From Pseudomonas rubra (GTDB taxonomy: Bacteria > Pseudomonadota > Gammaproteobacteria > Pseudomonadales > Pseudomonadaceae): 64,000 bases of DNA. Below, in pieces: positions 29,650-40,673 of the stretch. Below the pieces are notes generated by a model. The model was given only the letters and a program-made list of their open reading frames with translations. It did no database searches and had not been told where the DNA came from. Position 1 is the first letter of the stretch. The number at the start of each line of letters is the position of its first letter. The translations under genes and the position numbers were made by a program. The stretch is taken from assembly GCF_028656935.1 (NCBI RefSeq), contig NZ_JAMDGZ010000021.1, positions 1 through 64,000 of the forward strand. The letters run 5' to 3'.

Positions 29650-31227
29650 ATGGCCCTCGACATTCACGCTCACCGCATCCTGATCCTCGACTTCGGTTCC
29701 CAGTACACCCAGCTGATTGCCCGCCGCGTGCGCGAAATCGGCGTGTACTGCGAACTGCACCCGTTCGACATGGACGATGACGCGATTCGCGAATTCGCCC
29801 CGCGCGGCATCATCCTCGCCGGCGGTCCCGAGTCGGTGCACGAAGCCAACAGCCCGCGCGCGCCACAGGCCGTCTGGGACCTGGGCGTACCGGTATTCGG
29901 TATCTGCTACGGTATGCAGACCATGGCCGAACAGCTGGGCGGCAAGGTGGAAGGCTCCGAGCTGCGTGAGTTCGGTTATGCCCGCGTTGACGTGGTCGGC
30001 AAGAGCCGCCTGCTCGACGGCATCGAAGACCACGTCGACGCCGATGGCGTGTTTGGCCTGGACGTATGGATGAGCCACGGTGACAAGGTCACCCGCATCC
30101 CGCAAGAGTTCCACATCCTGGCCAGCACCCCGAGCTGCCCGATCGCCGGCATGGCCGACGATACTCGTGGCTACTACGGCGTGCAGTTCCACCCGGAAGT
30201 GACCCACACCAAGCAGGGCGGTCGTATCCTTTCGCGCTTCATCCTCGACATCTGCGGCTGCGAAGCACTGTGGACCCCGTCGCACATCGCTGAAGACGCC
30301 ATCGCCCAGATCCGCGCCCAGGTTGGCACTGACAACGTCCTGCTCGGCCTGTCCGGCGGCGTTGACTCCTCGGTGGTTGCAGCCCTGCTGCACAAGGCCA
30401 TCGGCGACCAGCTGACCTGCGTGTTCGTCGACAACGGCCTGCTGCGCCTGCACGAAGGCGAGCAAGTGATGGCCATGTTCGCCGAGAATATGGGCGTCAA
30501 GGTGATCCGCGCCAACGCCGAAGATCAGTTCCTCGGCAACCTGGCCGGTGAAGCTGACCCTGAGAAGAAGCGCAAGATCATCGGCCGTACCTTCATCGAC
30601 GTGTTCGATGCCGAGTCGACCAAGCTGCACAACATCAAGTACCTGGCCCAGGGCACCATCTACCCGGACGTGATCGAGTCGGCGGGCGCCAAGAGCGGCA
30701 AGGCCCACGTGATCAAGTCGCACCACAACGTTGGTGGCCTGCCAGAAGAGATGAACCTCAAGCTGGTCGAGCCGCTGCGCGAGCTGTTCAAGGACGAGGT
30801 TCGTCGCCTTGGCCTGGAGCTGGGCCTGCCGTACGACATGGTCTACCGCCACCCGTTCCCGGGCCCGGGGCTGGGCGTGCGGATCCTCGGTGAAGTGAAG
30901 AAGGAATACGCCGACCTGCTGCGTCGCGCCGACCACATCTTCATCGAAGAACTGCGCAAGGCCGACTGGTACCACAAGGTCAGCCAGGCCTTCGTGGTGT
31001 TCCAGCCGGTGAAATCGGTGGGCGTGGTCGGTGACGGCCGTCGTTACGCCTGGGTCGTGGCCCTGCGTGCGGTGGAAACCATCGACTTCATGACCGCCCG
31101 TTGGGCGCACCTGCCTTACGAGCTGCTGGAAACCGTCAGCGGCCGGATCATCAACGAGATCGAAGGCATTTCCCGCGTGACTTACGACGTGTCGAGCAAG
31201 CCACCGGCGACCATCGAGTGGGAATGA
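29650..31227 (+). CDS. guaA: GMP synthase (glutamine-hydrolysing)
   Basis: Aminates XMP to GMP using glutamine and ATP. The 525-residue protein has a class I glutaminase domain with Cys in GICYGMQTM and the partner His/Glu in VQFHPEVTH, then the ATP-pyrophosphatase P-loop [14 protein letters not shown] and a C-terminal dimerisation domain ending [11 protein letters not shown]. All catalytic residues are present. An intrinsic terminator follows directly. Confidence 0.97.
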   Translation: MALDIHAHRILILDFGSQYTQLIARRVREIGVYCELHPFDMDDDAIREFAPRGIILAGGPESVHEANSPRAPQAVWDLGVPVFGICYGMQTMAEQLGGKVEGSELREFGYARVDVVGKSRLLDGIEDHVDADGVFGLDVWMSHGDKVTRIPQEFHILASTPSCPIAGMADDTRGYYGVQFHPEVTHTKQGGRILSRFILDICGCEALWTPSHIAEDAIAQIRAQVGTDNVLLGLSGGVDSSVVAALLHKAIGDQLTCVFVDNGLLRLHEGEQVMAMFAENMGVKVIRANAEDQFLGNLAGEADPEKKRKIIGRTFIDVFDAESTKLHNIKYLAQGTIYPDVIESAGAKSGKAHVIKSHHNVGGLPEEMNLKLVEPLRELFKDEVRRLGLELGLPYDMVYRHPFPGPGLGVRILGEVKKEYADLLRRADHIFIEELRKADWYHKVSQAFVVFQPVKSVGVVGDGRRYAWVVALRAVETIDFMTARWAHLPYELLETVSGRIINEIEGISRVTYDVSSKPPATIEWE

Positions 31228-31243
31228 CAGTTAGTTGAACAAC

Positions 31244-31269
31244 AAAAAGGGCGCTTCGGCGCCCTTTTT
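31244..31269. terminator. Intrinsic terminator of guaBA
   Basis: Perfect 11-bp stem AAAAAGGGCGC with its complement around a TTCG tetraloop, ending in five T. The A-rich left arm makes it work in both directions, also closing the convergent toxin-like gene. Confidence 0.94.
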
Positions 31270-31281
31270 GCTGGCTGCAGT

Positions 31282-34194
31282 TCACCTGACCTGACGCATG
31301 CCCAGTACCACCCTGATGGCCTCCAGTAGTTTTTCTTCGTTGCGATACCAGCGGCCGCTAATGCTTGGCCAGCCATTGCGTGTAACCTTTACGCCAGCAA
31401 ATGCGTGTTCAATGGGCGTGCGTATCAGTTCGCCTGACCTGCTGCGGTGCACCAGCAGGTGTGGGTCAGCAGTTGCATCAACCAGAAACATGCCGGCCTG
31501 TGGCAAGCGCGATGAGATATCGGCAGCAATCACCGCAGGTTTTGTGGCGATGCTCAGCAGCAGGTCGCCCTTGACGAAGGCGGTAGCATTGCCAATACCG
31601 CTGGTCTTGAAAGAGTCGCCCGCGTCTTCACCAATACTGGTGGCAGTACCCAGGGGCACATCGGCAATGCGCAGGCCGATGGCGTGGTTCATTTCACTGA
31701 CCCCTGGCACGCCTTCGAACGTATTGCTGTGACTGTTGCCGACCAGGGCCACCCAGCGATGGGGACCATTGAGTTGCTGGTCGGCGGTGATGGTTTTGCT
31801 GGCGTAGAAGTTCATCATCTTCTGTCGCGCATTGGCCACCGGACGAGGCAGATCGTTTTGCACATAGCTGCTCAGGCAATCGATCGCGCGGACCTGGATG
31901 TGATGCTCATTGGCACTTTTGAGCACGGCTTCAAAGGTAAAGTTGCCGAGAGCATCGGTGCCGTGCCCAGCGTCCAGATTTTGCACATACCGCAGCAGGG
32001 TTTCATCCATCACGCCGGTACGATTGAACGCCTCCAGCCCGCTGGCATGCATGTCTGTCATCAGGTGCTCGAAGTAAAGGGTTTTGACTTTCTGCTTGCT
32101 CAGGGTAGTCATGTTGTCGATCAGAAATTGCTTGCTGGCGATCGAGTCATGGGTTTCGCCGATGACCAAGCCATCGGTCTGGGCATAGATCGACTTGATG
32201 ATGCCCTTGGCTGGGGTATTGGCCTCCAGCGTGGGGATAGTCGGACGAGGGGCTTGTTTATACAGATCAAAAAAGGTCCCGGCATCGTCCAGAAGATCTT
32301 TGCGCAACTGTTCGAACTTGATTGTCGCCTGGTTAAATTCCTCGTCGTTTACTTTGATAAATCCCTCTCGGTAGTACTGTGATCTGGCTGCAGTCTCCGC
32401 AAGTTTTGCCCGGTATTGCTCAGGAATATCGTAAGGGCTTGCAGCAGCAGGCTGGGGTGCTGCGGCGGTGCGAGCACTGCCCCAGGGCCTGCGACCGAAG
32501 AGCCTGCCGGTACCGCCTCGCAATCCGGGCCTTTCGCGCAGGGCCCAACTGCCGTCGGCTTGCAGTTCGACCGGATAGTGGCGAAAGAATGAGAAGGGTT
32601 CGCCGGGGTCGACGACGACCCAGGTTTTCAGTTCGCCAATGTAACGGACCTGGTAGGGCAATTCGTCGAGTTGAATGTAGAAATGGCCATCTCCGGGGTT
32701 GTATACGCCAGCAAGGGTGCCTTTGTTGGCCAGCTCCTCGTCGCTCAACAGCACGTTGGCGACAAAGTCATTGAGCGGATTGTGTTCCAGTTCGACCGCC
32801 AGGTGCTTGGGCAGCGGCAGCGGTTCCAGGGGCAGAGGCGGCACGGCTTTGGCCTCGGCTAGCCGTGAGTCTTCGCCCAGGGCCTTGAGCTCGCCTGCGG
32901 CGCCGACGACTACCAGGGTGTTGAGCAGGGCATCGATACTGCTGAAGATGGCGCCCATTACACCGGCCTTGCGCTCTGCAGTGTTGCGCCCGTTGACTGC
33001 CTGGTCGATGTTCAAGCCCAGGCTGGCCAGGTCTGCGCCCACGGCGGCCAGTGCCACAGGCCAGCACAGCATGCCCAAGGCACCGGTGAGGTTGGCCGTG
33101 GTGCTGAGGTAGCCGATCCAGAGCTTTTTGCGCAGTTGAGAATTGCTGTGCAAGGCGGTTTTCGCCTCCTTGTGCATGCGCTCACGGGCCTGATCGCTCA
33201 GCCAGTCGAAAGGATCGCCGGCAATCGCCAGGTCGTTCTGGTTGATGCAGCTGTGATCGCCCCGGGCATGGGACATGAACAAGGTGATCAGCACATCGTG
33301 CAAGCCGACATCGGTACCATCGGCGGCATAGGCCGACAGCGCAAAGTGCGACATGAAGATCGGCAGCTTGCCGGGGTCGTTGGTTTGCACCAGCAGCCAC
33401 CAGTGCAGGTCGGCCACTGATTCGAACACATGAAACGAGCCATCCTCATCAGGCATATAGATGATCTGACGCCCGTGTTCATCGACGATGCGCAGGATAT
33501 CGGTAGCCTGGTAGCCGCCGATGTCCAGTGCCCTGATGCTCAAGCCCGCGGGGGCCTGATCCCGTTGATGGATTTTCGCCAGTGAGGCCGGGGTGCTGAA
33601 GCTGCCCGCTGCGGCTTTCATTACCGATGTGAAGTGCCGGGGATGCAGAGTGCCGTTGTCCAGGTCTTCAAACGCTCTGGCAAGGAAGTTGATTTTTGTC
33701 AGCGCCCGGTAGGCATCCTTGTCTTGTGTCCAGAACTCATTCAGGCGTGTGTTGAATTGCGTGGCGAAGTCGAGTTTCCAGAAGTCGTGCAGCACGTCCT
33801 GGGGCAGCAGCGGCACTTCATTGCTTTCGTTGAACAGATGGGTGCGCGCGTCGGCGGTGTAGAAACCGCCCCAGTCGACCAGCAGGTCGGCGTTGTCCTG
33901 GTCATGGGGGGTGAACCTGCGCATGACCAGTTGCGTGAGGCTGACCGATTCCAGCGGAGGGCCAACGTGCTCCCAACCGGTGAAGCTGCGTGGGTTGCTC
34001 TGGCCGTTGTCGAACCGATGCCAGTACACCTGGTCCGGGGCGTGGGCGCCCTGGCCATAGGTGTGCAAGATCTGCACCGCAGCCAGGCGGGCCATCTCCC
34101 ACATGTCCGGGCATCGCTCAACGACGCTCGAGGCCAGTTTGTGCAGGGTCAGTTGCAAGTCATTGATTACGGGTAGTGCGTGATTTTCGGTCAT
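31282..34194 (-). CDS. Large toxin-like protein with C-terminal TIKI/ChaN-like domain (paralog 1)
   Basis: The 970-residue protein is of the kind annotated as dermonecrotic or membrane-targeted effector toxins. The N-terminal region contains WHRFDNGQSN, SFTGWEHVGP and DQDNADLLVDWGGFY. A central hydrophobic region (about 380-470, LWIGYLSTTANLTGALGMLC, then AVGADLASLGLNIDQAVNGR) could insert in membranes. The C-terminal domain carries GETH (679-682), LYFEHLMTD and GNSH (819-822), the two Gly-x-x-His motifs typical of the TIKI superfamily (TraB, EreA, ChaN, PMT C2). No Sec signal is seen and no secretion genes adjoin it. Divergent paralog of the next gene; the target is unknown. Confidence 0.85.
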   Translation of the reverse strand: MTENHALPVINDLQLTLHKLASSVVERCPDMWEMARLAAVQILHTYGQGAHAPDQVYWHRFDNGQSNPRSFTGWEHVGPPLESVSLTQLVMRRFTPHDQDNADLLVDWGGFYTADARTHLFNESNEVPLLPQDVLHDFWKLDFATQFNTRLNEFWTQDKDAYRALTKINFLARAFEDLDNGTLHPRHFTSVMKAAAGSFSTPASLAKIHQRDQAPAGLSIRALDIGGYQATDILRIVDEHGRQIIYMPDEDGSFHVFESVADLHWWLLVQTNDPGKLPIFMSHFALSAYAADGTDVGLHDVLITLFMSHARGDHSCINQNDLAIAGDPFDWLSDQARERMHKEAKTALHSNSQLRKKLWIGYLSTTANLTGALGMLCWPVALAAVGADLASLGLNIDQAVNGRNTAERKAGVMGAIFSSIDALLNTLVVVGAAGELKALGEDSRLAEAKAVPPLPLEPLPLPKHLAVELEHNPLNDFVANVLLSDEELANKGTLAGVYNPGDGHFYIQLDELPYQVRYIGELKTWVVVDPGEPFSFFRHYPVELQADGSWALRERPGLRGGTGRLFGRRPWGSARTAAAPQPAAASPYDIPEQYRAKLAETAARSQYYREGFIKVNDEEFNQATIKFEQLRKDLLDDAGTFFDLYKQAPRPTIPTLEANTPAKGIIKSIYAQTDGLVIGETHDSIASKQFLIDNMTTLSKQKVKTLYFEHLMTDMHASGLEAFNRTGVMDETLLRYVQNLDAGHGTDALGNFTFEAVLKSANEHHIQVRAIDCLSSYVQNDLPRPVANARQKMMNFYASKTITADQQLNGPHRWVALVGNSHSNTFEGVPGVSEMNHAIGLRIADVPLGTATSIGEDAGDSFKTSGIGNATAFVKGDLLLSIATKPAVIAADISSRLPQAGMFLVDATADPHLLVHRSRSGELIRTPIEHAFAGVKVTRNGWPSISGRWYRNEEKLLEAIRVVLGMRQVR

Positions 34195-34310
34195 GGGGCG
34201 GTTCTCTTGGCTGAAGGGAACCAGCTTGGGTGACGGTCAGTGGTCGATGGCGCTACATAGTTGTATCCAGGCGTTGATGTATGTACCGCCAAGGCTAGGC
34301 AAGGGGCTAG

Positions 34311-34334
34311 CACAGTCAGCGCTCGATGACTGTG
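34311..34334 (+). promoter_or_regulatory. Inverted repeat abutting the ribosome site of the second toxin-like gene
   Basis: CACAGTCA, eight-base spacer, TGACTGTG. The right arm ends at the first G of the GGAG ribosome site (34334-34337) of the gene starting at 34346. It could be an operator in the 151-bp divergent spacer, or an mRNA hairpin that limits initiation. Confidence 0.45.
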
Positions 34335-34345
34335 GAGTACCCGCA

Positions 34346-36922
34346 ATGAATACCACTTCGGACAGCAACACCCTGCAAGCGCCCCTCAGCCAGTTCACCT
34401 CCCAGGTGATGAGGCAACTTCCGGATCTGCACCTGATGGCCTGGCAGGCCGCGCGGCGGATCCTGGCCTCGATGAAAGTCGAAGGCGATCCGGACAAGAT
34501 CTACTGGCACCGGTTTGACAATGCCCAGTCCAGTTCGACCAGCTTTACCGGCTGGGAGCATGTAGGTGCGCCAGAGGAATCGATGACCCTCACCGAACTG
34601 GTGATCCGCCGCTTTCGGGTGGCGGACCAGGACAATGCCGATGTCCTGCACAATTGGGGCGGCTTCTATCAGCAAGGGCCGCAGGCGCAGCGCTACGATC
34701 AGCGCAATGAAGTGCGCCTGTCGCCCTCGTCGTTGCTGCAGGCGTTGTGGCAGGTGGATTTTTCCTCGGTTTACCGCAAAGCCTTGCAAGCCTTCTGGAA
34801 AACCTCGGGCGATGACTTGAGAACCGTGGTGCGGCTGAACATCCTGGCCGCCGGCACGTTGGCGTGCGAGTCCGGGCAGCTCACGCGCTTGCAGTTGCAC
34901 TGGGTGATTCAGGCGTTGGGGGTTGAGCGGCCCATGGCGCTGCGCTTGCAAGACGTCGCAGGGTTGCGACCGGCTCAAGGTGAACTGTCGGTCAGTTGCC
35001 TGCGGTTTGCCGGGCATGACCTGGTGAACATCCTTTGGTTTTCCCATCCGTCCGGTCGACAGATCCTCTATGTCCCCGGTGGCGCACAGGTTTTCGAGAC
35101 GTTCCAGGGGCCTGAGGGTATCTATGGTTGGTTGCGCAGCCAGGTGACTGACAAGGCCGCCCGCAAGCAACTGGCCAGCTATGGAGAGGTGGTTTCGTCG
35201 GTCGCGCTTGCGCAGCGCATTGCCCGCTTCAAGCGGATCGCCCAAGGTACCGATGAACAGCTGGCTGATTCGGTAGAGCGCCGGGCAGTTTCCGCCGACC
35301 TCTGTGATTGGCTGGTCAGGCAGACGCAAGCGCGGATGGCCGCTGAGGCGGACCTGCAGTTGCGCAGCAATGCCGATTTGCGCAAGCAACTGTGGATCGG
35401 TTACCTGGGGGCAGGGCTGCAACTGGCTACACCTGTTGCCATGCTGTCGTGGCCGGTTGCGGTGGCGGTGATTCTGGCTGGCGTGGCGAAACTGGGCCTG
35501 AATATCGACCAGGCGGTCAATGCGCGGGACCCGCAAGAACGCCAGGCTGCCCTGGTGGGTGCCATTGTCTCGGGTGTGGAACTGGTGCTGAATCTTACCC
35601 TGCTGCTGCCGGGCGCCATCCCGGCGGATGAGGAATTGGCAGTGTTCAAGGCGCCGCTCGCGGTGCCGCCGACCGAGCCGGCCATCCCGTCGGCGCAAGG
35701 GATACTGACCGGTGAGCAGGGGCAGTACATTCGTTTGCAGGGGGGACTTTATCGCGTGCGCTACGACGCCTCACTCAAGACCTGGCTGGTGATCGACCCG
35801 GGCAATCCCTTTGCCTTTCATGGCAACTTCCCGGTGCGGTTGAATGCACAATTGCGCTGGGAACTGATCGAAAGTGCCTGCTTGCGTGGTGGCGGGCAAT
35901 GCCTGGGGAGTCTGGGTTCACGGCATATTCTGCCTGGCGGCGAGAGCGCTGGCGATCTCGTGTTGGGCCGCTACCATGTGCCCGCACAACAGCGCAGCGC
36001 GGTGAGTGACCTGCTCAAGCAGAGCAATCGCAGGATGTTGGCAGGAGATTTCTATGACCCAGAGTCTGTACTCAATCCGGTTCTGGACGACTTTCTCCTC
36101 TTGCGCGCCCGTCTGACGCTAGAGGCCGAACAGTACATCGATTCGCTGCCAAGATTGTCACGCTCCACTGTGCCAGCGCCTGATCCACAATTGTCGGCTC
36201 TATTGTCGTTCCAGCGCTTGTACGATGATGCCCAGGGCGTGGTGATTGGTGAGTCCCACCAGGCGATCGGTAGCAAGCGCTTTTTGATCAAGCATATGAA
36301 GGCGCTGGCCCTTGGTGGTGTCGATACCTTGTACATGGAGCACCTGTTGACCGATCTGCATCAGACCGATCTGGAGGTGCTTTTGCGGGATGGCAAGATG
36401 AGTGCCAGGTTGCGCGACTACCTGCGCGAGCTCGACGAAGGCCATTTCACGGATTCAACAGCAGTGGACACCTTCTACAACGTAGTCTGGGAGGCGACTA
36501 GGCGCGGCATTCGTATCATCGCGCTCGATTGTGCCGCCAGTTACCGGCTGGACGGGCTGGATCTACAGGAGGTCTTGCGCCAGAAAGTGTTCAGCTACTA
36601 TGCCAGTCGAATCATCCAGGCCACCCGTTTTCAGCCCGGAGCAGGCAAGTGGGTGGCTTTTGTTGGAGACTCTCATGCCAGTACCTACAAGGGCGTCCCG
36701 GGCCTGGCGCAGTTGGAGGACGTTGTCAGTGTGCGTATCGTCGATGCAGGCCAAGGCCAGCACACTGAAATGACGTTAGATCCCGGCGAGTGGTATATAC
36801 CTTCCATGGGGCGGCCCCAGGGTGTTGTCAAGGCAGACTGGCGCCTGGCGCTCAAGGTTCGCGAGCGTCCTTTCGAGTTTCTTGACCCGTCCCTTGCGCC
36901 GCCAGGCGTCCTGCAGCCTTGA
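34346..36922 (+). CDS. Large toxin-like protein with C-terminal TIKI/ChaN-like domain (paralog 2)
   Basis: The 858-residue protein is colinear with its divergent neighbour: YWHRFDNAQSSSTSFTGWEH, DQDNADVLHNWGGFYQ, the hydrophobic central segment (LWIGYLGAGLQLATPVAMLS, then KLGLNIDQAVNARD), KTWLVIDPGNPFAF, and a C-terminal domain with GESH (635-638), LYMEHLLTDLH and GDSH (774-777). It lacks most of the final extension of paralog 1. ATG 34346 has GGAG eight bases upstream; a frame to 34193 would overlap the neighbour's start. The TIKI-type motifs are intact, so enzymatic activity is possible. No immunity gene is evident. Confidence 0.85.
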   Translation: MNTTSDSNTLQAPLSQFTSQVMRQLPDLHLMAWQAARRILASMKVEGDPDKIYWHRFDNAQSSSTSFTGWEHVGAPEESMTLTELVIRRFRVADQDNADVLHNWGGFYQQGPQAQRYDQRNEVRLSPSSLLQALWQVDFSSVYRKALQAFWKTSGDDLRTVVRLNILAAGTLACESGQLTRLQLHWVIQALGVERPMALRLQDVAGLRPAQGELSVSCLRFAGHDLVNILWFSHPSGRQILYVPGGAQVFETFQGPEGIYGWLRSQVTDKAARKQLASYGEVVSSVALAQRIARFKRIAQGTDEQLADSVERRAVSADLCDWLVRQTQARMAAEADLQLRSNADLRKQLWIGYLGAGLQLATPVAMLSWPVAVAVILAGVAKLGLNIDQAVNARDPQERQAALVGAIVSGVELVLNLTLLLPGAIPADEELAVFKAPLAVPPTEPAIPSAQGILTGEQGQYIRLQGGLYRVRYDASLKTWLVIDPGNPFAFHGNFPVRLNAQLRWELIESACLRGGGQCLGSLGSRHILPGGESAGDLVLGRYHVPAQQRSAVSDLLKQSNRRMLAGDFYDPESVLNPVLDDFLLLRARLTLEAEQYIDSLPRLSRSTVPAPDPQLSALLSFQRLYDDAQGVVIGESHQAIGSKRFLIKHMKALALGGVDTLYMEHLLTDLHQTDLEVLLRDGKMSARLRDYLRELDEGHFTDSTAVDTFYNVVWEATRRGIRIIALDCAASYRLDGLDLQEVLRQKVFSYYASRIIQATRFQPGAGKWVAFVGDSHASTYKGVPGLAQLEDVVSVRIVDAGQGQHTEMTLDPGEWYIPSMGRPQGVVKADWRLALKVRERPFEFLDPSLAPPGVLQP

Positions 36923-37035
36923 TGCGACAACTCTTCACTTAATATTTCTCAATTGCAGGTGTATCGTATTTGCCCTTCATCGCCAGCTCCTGTGGGGGCT
37001 GGCTGACTGGTTTGGCTATACGAGGTGCCCGCTGC

Positions 37036-38412
37036 ATGTCTTTTACCCGTCGACAGATGCTCAAGGGGCTGACCGGCCTGGTGGTGGTTGGCCTGGGCGC
37101 CGGTGGCACCGCGCGTTACTGGCTGGGCAAGGTGGAAGGCGAGGCGGGGCATGATTACCAGCTGATTGCCGCACCGCTGGATGTCGAATTGGTCTCGGGG
37201 TTCAAGACCCAGGCCTGGGCCTTCGGCCCGTCGGCGCCGGGCACCGAGCTGCGAGTGCGCCAGGGTGAATGGCTGCGGGTGCGCTTCATCAACCAACTGC
37301 CGGTGGCCACCACCATCCACTGGCACGGCATCCGCCTGCCGCTGGAGATGGACGGCGTGCCTTACGTCTCGCAACTGCCGGTGCTGCCGGGCGAGTACTT
37401 CGACTACAAGTTCCGTGTGCCGGATGCCGGCAGCTACTGGTATCACCCGCACGTCAACAGCAGCGAAGAGCTGGGTAAAGGCCTGGTCGGGCCATTGATC
37501 GTCGAAGAGCGCGAACCCACCGGCTTCAAGCATGAGCGTACCCTGAGCCTGAAAAACTGGCACGTGGACGAGCAGGGCGCCTACCTGCCCTTCAGCATCC
37601 CCCGTGAAGCAGCCCGTGGCGGTACCGCAGGGCGGCTGATCACCATCAATGGCCAGGCCAACGCCGTGGTCGAGATGCCGGCCGGGCAGATCGTGCGGGT
37701 GCGCCTGCTCAACCTCGACAACACCCTGACCTACCGCATCAACCTCAAAGGCAGCTTCGAGGCGCGGGTCTACGCCCTGGACGGCAATCCGGTGACTCCG
37801 CGGCCGTTGGGCAAGGACTACTGGTTGGGCCCGGGCATGCGTATTTGCCTTGCGATCAAGATGCCGCCGGCCGGTGAAGAGTTGTCCCTGCGTGACGGCT
37901 CGGTACGCCTGGGCACCCTGCGCTCGGTGGCCAGCAGCGACGCCGCTGGTGACTGGCCGCCAGCCTTGCCGGCCAACCCGGTTGCCGAGCCGGACCTGGC
38001 CAACGCCGAAAAGCTCAACTTCAATTTCGAATGGGTCGGCTCGGTCTCGGTGAACACCGAGAACGGCAGGCCGCCGAGCCTCTGGCAGATCAACGGCAAA
38101 GCCTGGGACATTACCGACAAGACCTGCGCCGACCGGCCGATCGCCACGCTGAAAAAGGGTAAAAGCTACATCTTCGAGCTGAAAAACATGACCCAGTACC
38201 AGCACCCGATTCACCTGCATGGCATGAGTTTCAAGGTGATCGGCTCGAACAAGCGCAAGGTCGAACCGTACTTTACCGACACCTACCTGCTGGGCAAGAA
38301 CGAGCGCGCGCAAGTGGCGCTGGTGGCGGATAATCCGGGTACCTGGATGTTCCACTGTCACGTGATCGACCACATGGAAACCGGCCTGATGGCCGCCATC
38401 GAGGTAGCGTGA
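37036..38412 (+). CDS. Multicopper oxidase, Tat-exported
   Basis: Probable periplasmic laccase-like or copper-protecting oxidase. The 458-residue protein starts with a twin-arginine signal (TRRQMLKG, then a Gly-rich hydrophobic stretch) and shows the copper ligands in HWHGIR, YHPHVNSSEE, HPIHLHGMSF and the type 1/3 segment HCHVIDHMETGLM. ATG 37036 keeps the Tat motif at the N-terminus; an earlier in-frame start would add 22 residues. Its TGA overlaps the tadA ATG. Substrate unknown; related pseudomonad enzymes act on copper, manganese or phenols. Confidence 0.9.
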   Translation: MSFTRRQMLKGLTGLVVVGLGAGGTARYWLGKVEGEAGHDYQLIAAPLDVELVSGFKTQAWAFGPSAPGTELRVRQGEWLRVRFINQLPVATTIHWHGIRLPLEMDGVPYVSQLPVLPGEYFDYKFRVPDAGSYWYHPHVNSSEELGKGLVGPLIVEEREPTGFKHERTLSLKNWHVDEQGAYLPFSIPREAARGGTAGRLITINGQANAVVEMPAGQIVRVRLLNLDNTLTYRINLKGSFEARVYALDGNPVTPRPLGKDYWLGPGMRICLAIKMPPAGEELSLRDGSVRLGTLRSVASSDAAGDWPPALPANPVAEPDLANAEKLNFNFEWVGSVSVNTENGRPPSLWQINGKAWDITDKTCADRPIATLKKGKSYIFELKNMTQYQHPIHLHGMSFKVIGSNKRKVEPYFTDTYLLGKNERAQVALVADNPGTWMFHCHVIDHMETGLMAAIEVA

Positions 38413-38894
38413 TGCGTCAGCCGCAGATCATCGATCGCAGCCGCGATCAGCAGTTCATGCGCCTGGCCCTGGAGCTGGCCGCCCAAGGTGCGGCCATGGG
38501 CGAGGTGCCGGTGGGCGCGGTGCTGGTGCAGCATGGCCAGGTGATTGGCCAAGGCTTCAACTGCCCGATCAGTGGCAGCGACCCCAGCGCTCATGCCGAA
38601 ATGGTCGCCATTCGCGCCGCCGCCCAAACCGCGAGCAACTACCGCCTGCCCGGCAGTACCCTGTACGTGACCCTGGAACCGTGCAGCATGTGCGCAGGGC
38701 TCATCGTCCATTCACGTATCAGCCGGGTCGTGTACGGCGCGCTGGAGCCCAAGGCCGGCGTGGTGCAGAGCCAGGGGCAGTTCTTTACCCAGGGGTTTCT
38801 CAACCATCGGGTGATATTCGAGGGTGGGGTATTGGCAGAAGAGTGCGGGACTATTTTGTCCGAGTTCTTCAAGGCGCGGCGGGCGAAGGCGTAA
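38412..38894 (+). CDS. tadA: tRNA adenosine(34) deaminase
   Basis: Converts the wobble adenosine of tRNA-Arg(ACG) to inosine. The 160-residue protein has the zinc and catalytic motif SAHAEMVAI (HAE) and EPCSMCAG (PCxxC), with VPVGAVLVQ upstream. ATG 38412 overlaps the oxidase stop; a GTG one codon earlier is also possible. The essential function and short overlap suggest it uses the upstream promoter in part. Confidence 0.94.
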   Translation: MRQPQIIDRSRDQQFMRLALELAAQGAAMGEVPVGAVLVQHGQVIGQGFNCPISGSDPSAHAEMVAIRAAAQTASNYRLPGSTLYVTLEPCSMCAGLIVHSRISRVVYGALEPKAGVVQSQGQFFTQGFLNHRVIFEGGVLAEECGTILSEFFKARRAKA

Positions 38895-38917
38895 ACCCAG
38901 GGCCGCTATGCGGCCAA

Positions 38918-38945
38918 TCGCCGGCAAGGCCGGCTCCCACAAGAG
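38918..38945. repeat. REP-like element between tadA and mltF
   Basis: ATCGCCGGCAAGGCCGGCTC followed by CCACA in the 72-bp convergent spacer. The stem GCCGGCAAGGCCGGC probably helps end both transcripts. Confidence 0.6.
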
Positions 38946-38966
38946 CCCTGCATCGCCCCTCCAATC

Positions 38967-40487
<1,521 letters not shown>

Positions 40488-40624
40488 CTAGCGATCTTTG
40501 CGTCAAGGGTCGGTTACGGGCAGAAATCGAGGGTTTTTTTTGACCCCCGAGTCCGCTTTGCCGGGCCGACATGTCCAGGTGTCGCAATGCTGTGTTTCGG
40601 GTGCCGGAAGCGCTTGAATTAGGC

Positions 40625-40630
40625 TAGAAT
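40625..40630 (+). promoter_or_regulatory. Possible -10 element of purL
   Basis: TAGAAT, 44 bases before the purL ATG in the 246-bp mltF/purL divergent spacer. The -35 region is weak (TGCCGG at 17 bases). I see no clear PurR box. The rest of the spacer shows no other strong signal. Confidence 0.4.
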
Positions 40631-40673
40631 GCACGGCCTCTAAGCACACCCCCTTCCTGAGGCTGTCCCGACG

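Noticed and set aside
36979..37008. REP element upstream of the multicopper oxidase gene
   Set aside because: CGCCAGCTCCTGTGGGGGCT resembles a REP arm, but the palindrome is too degraded to call.
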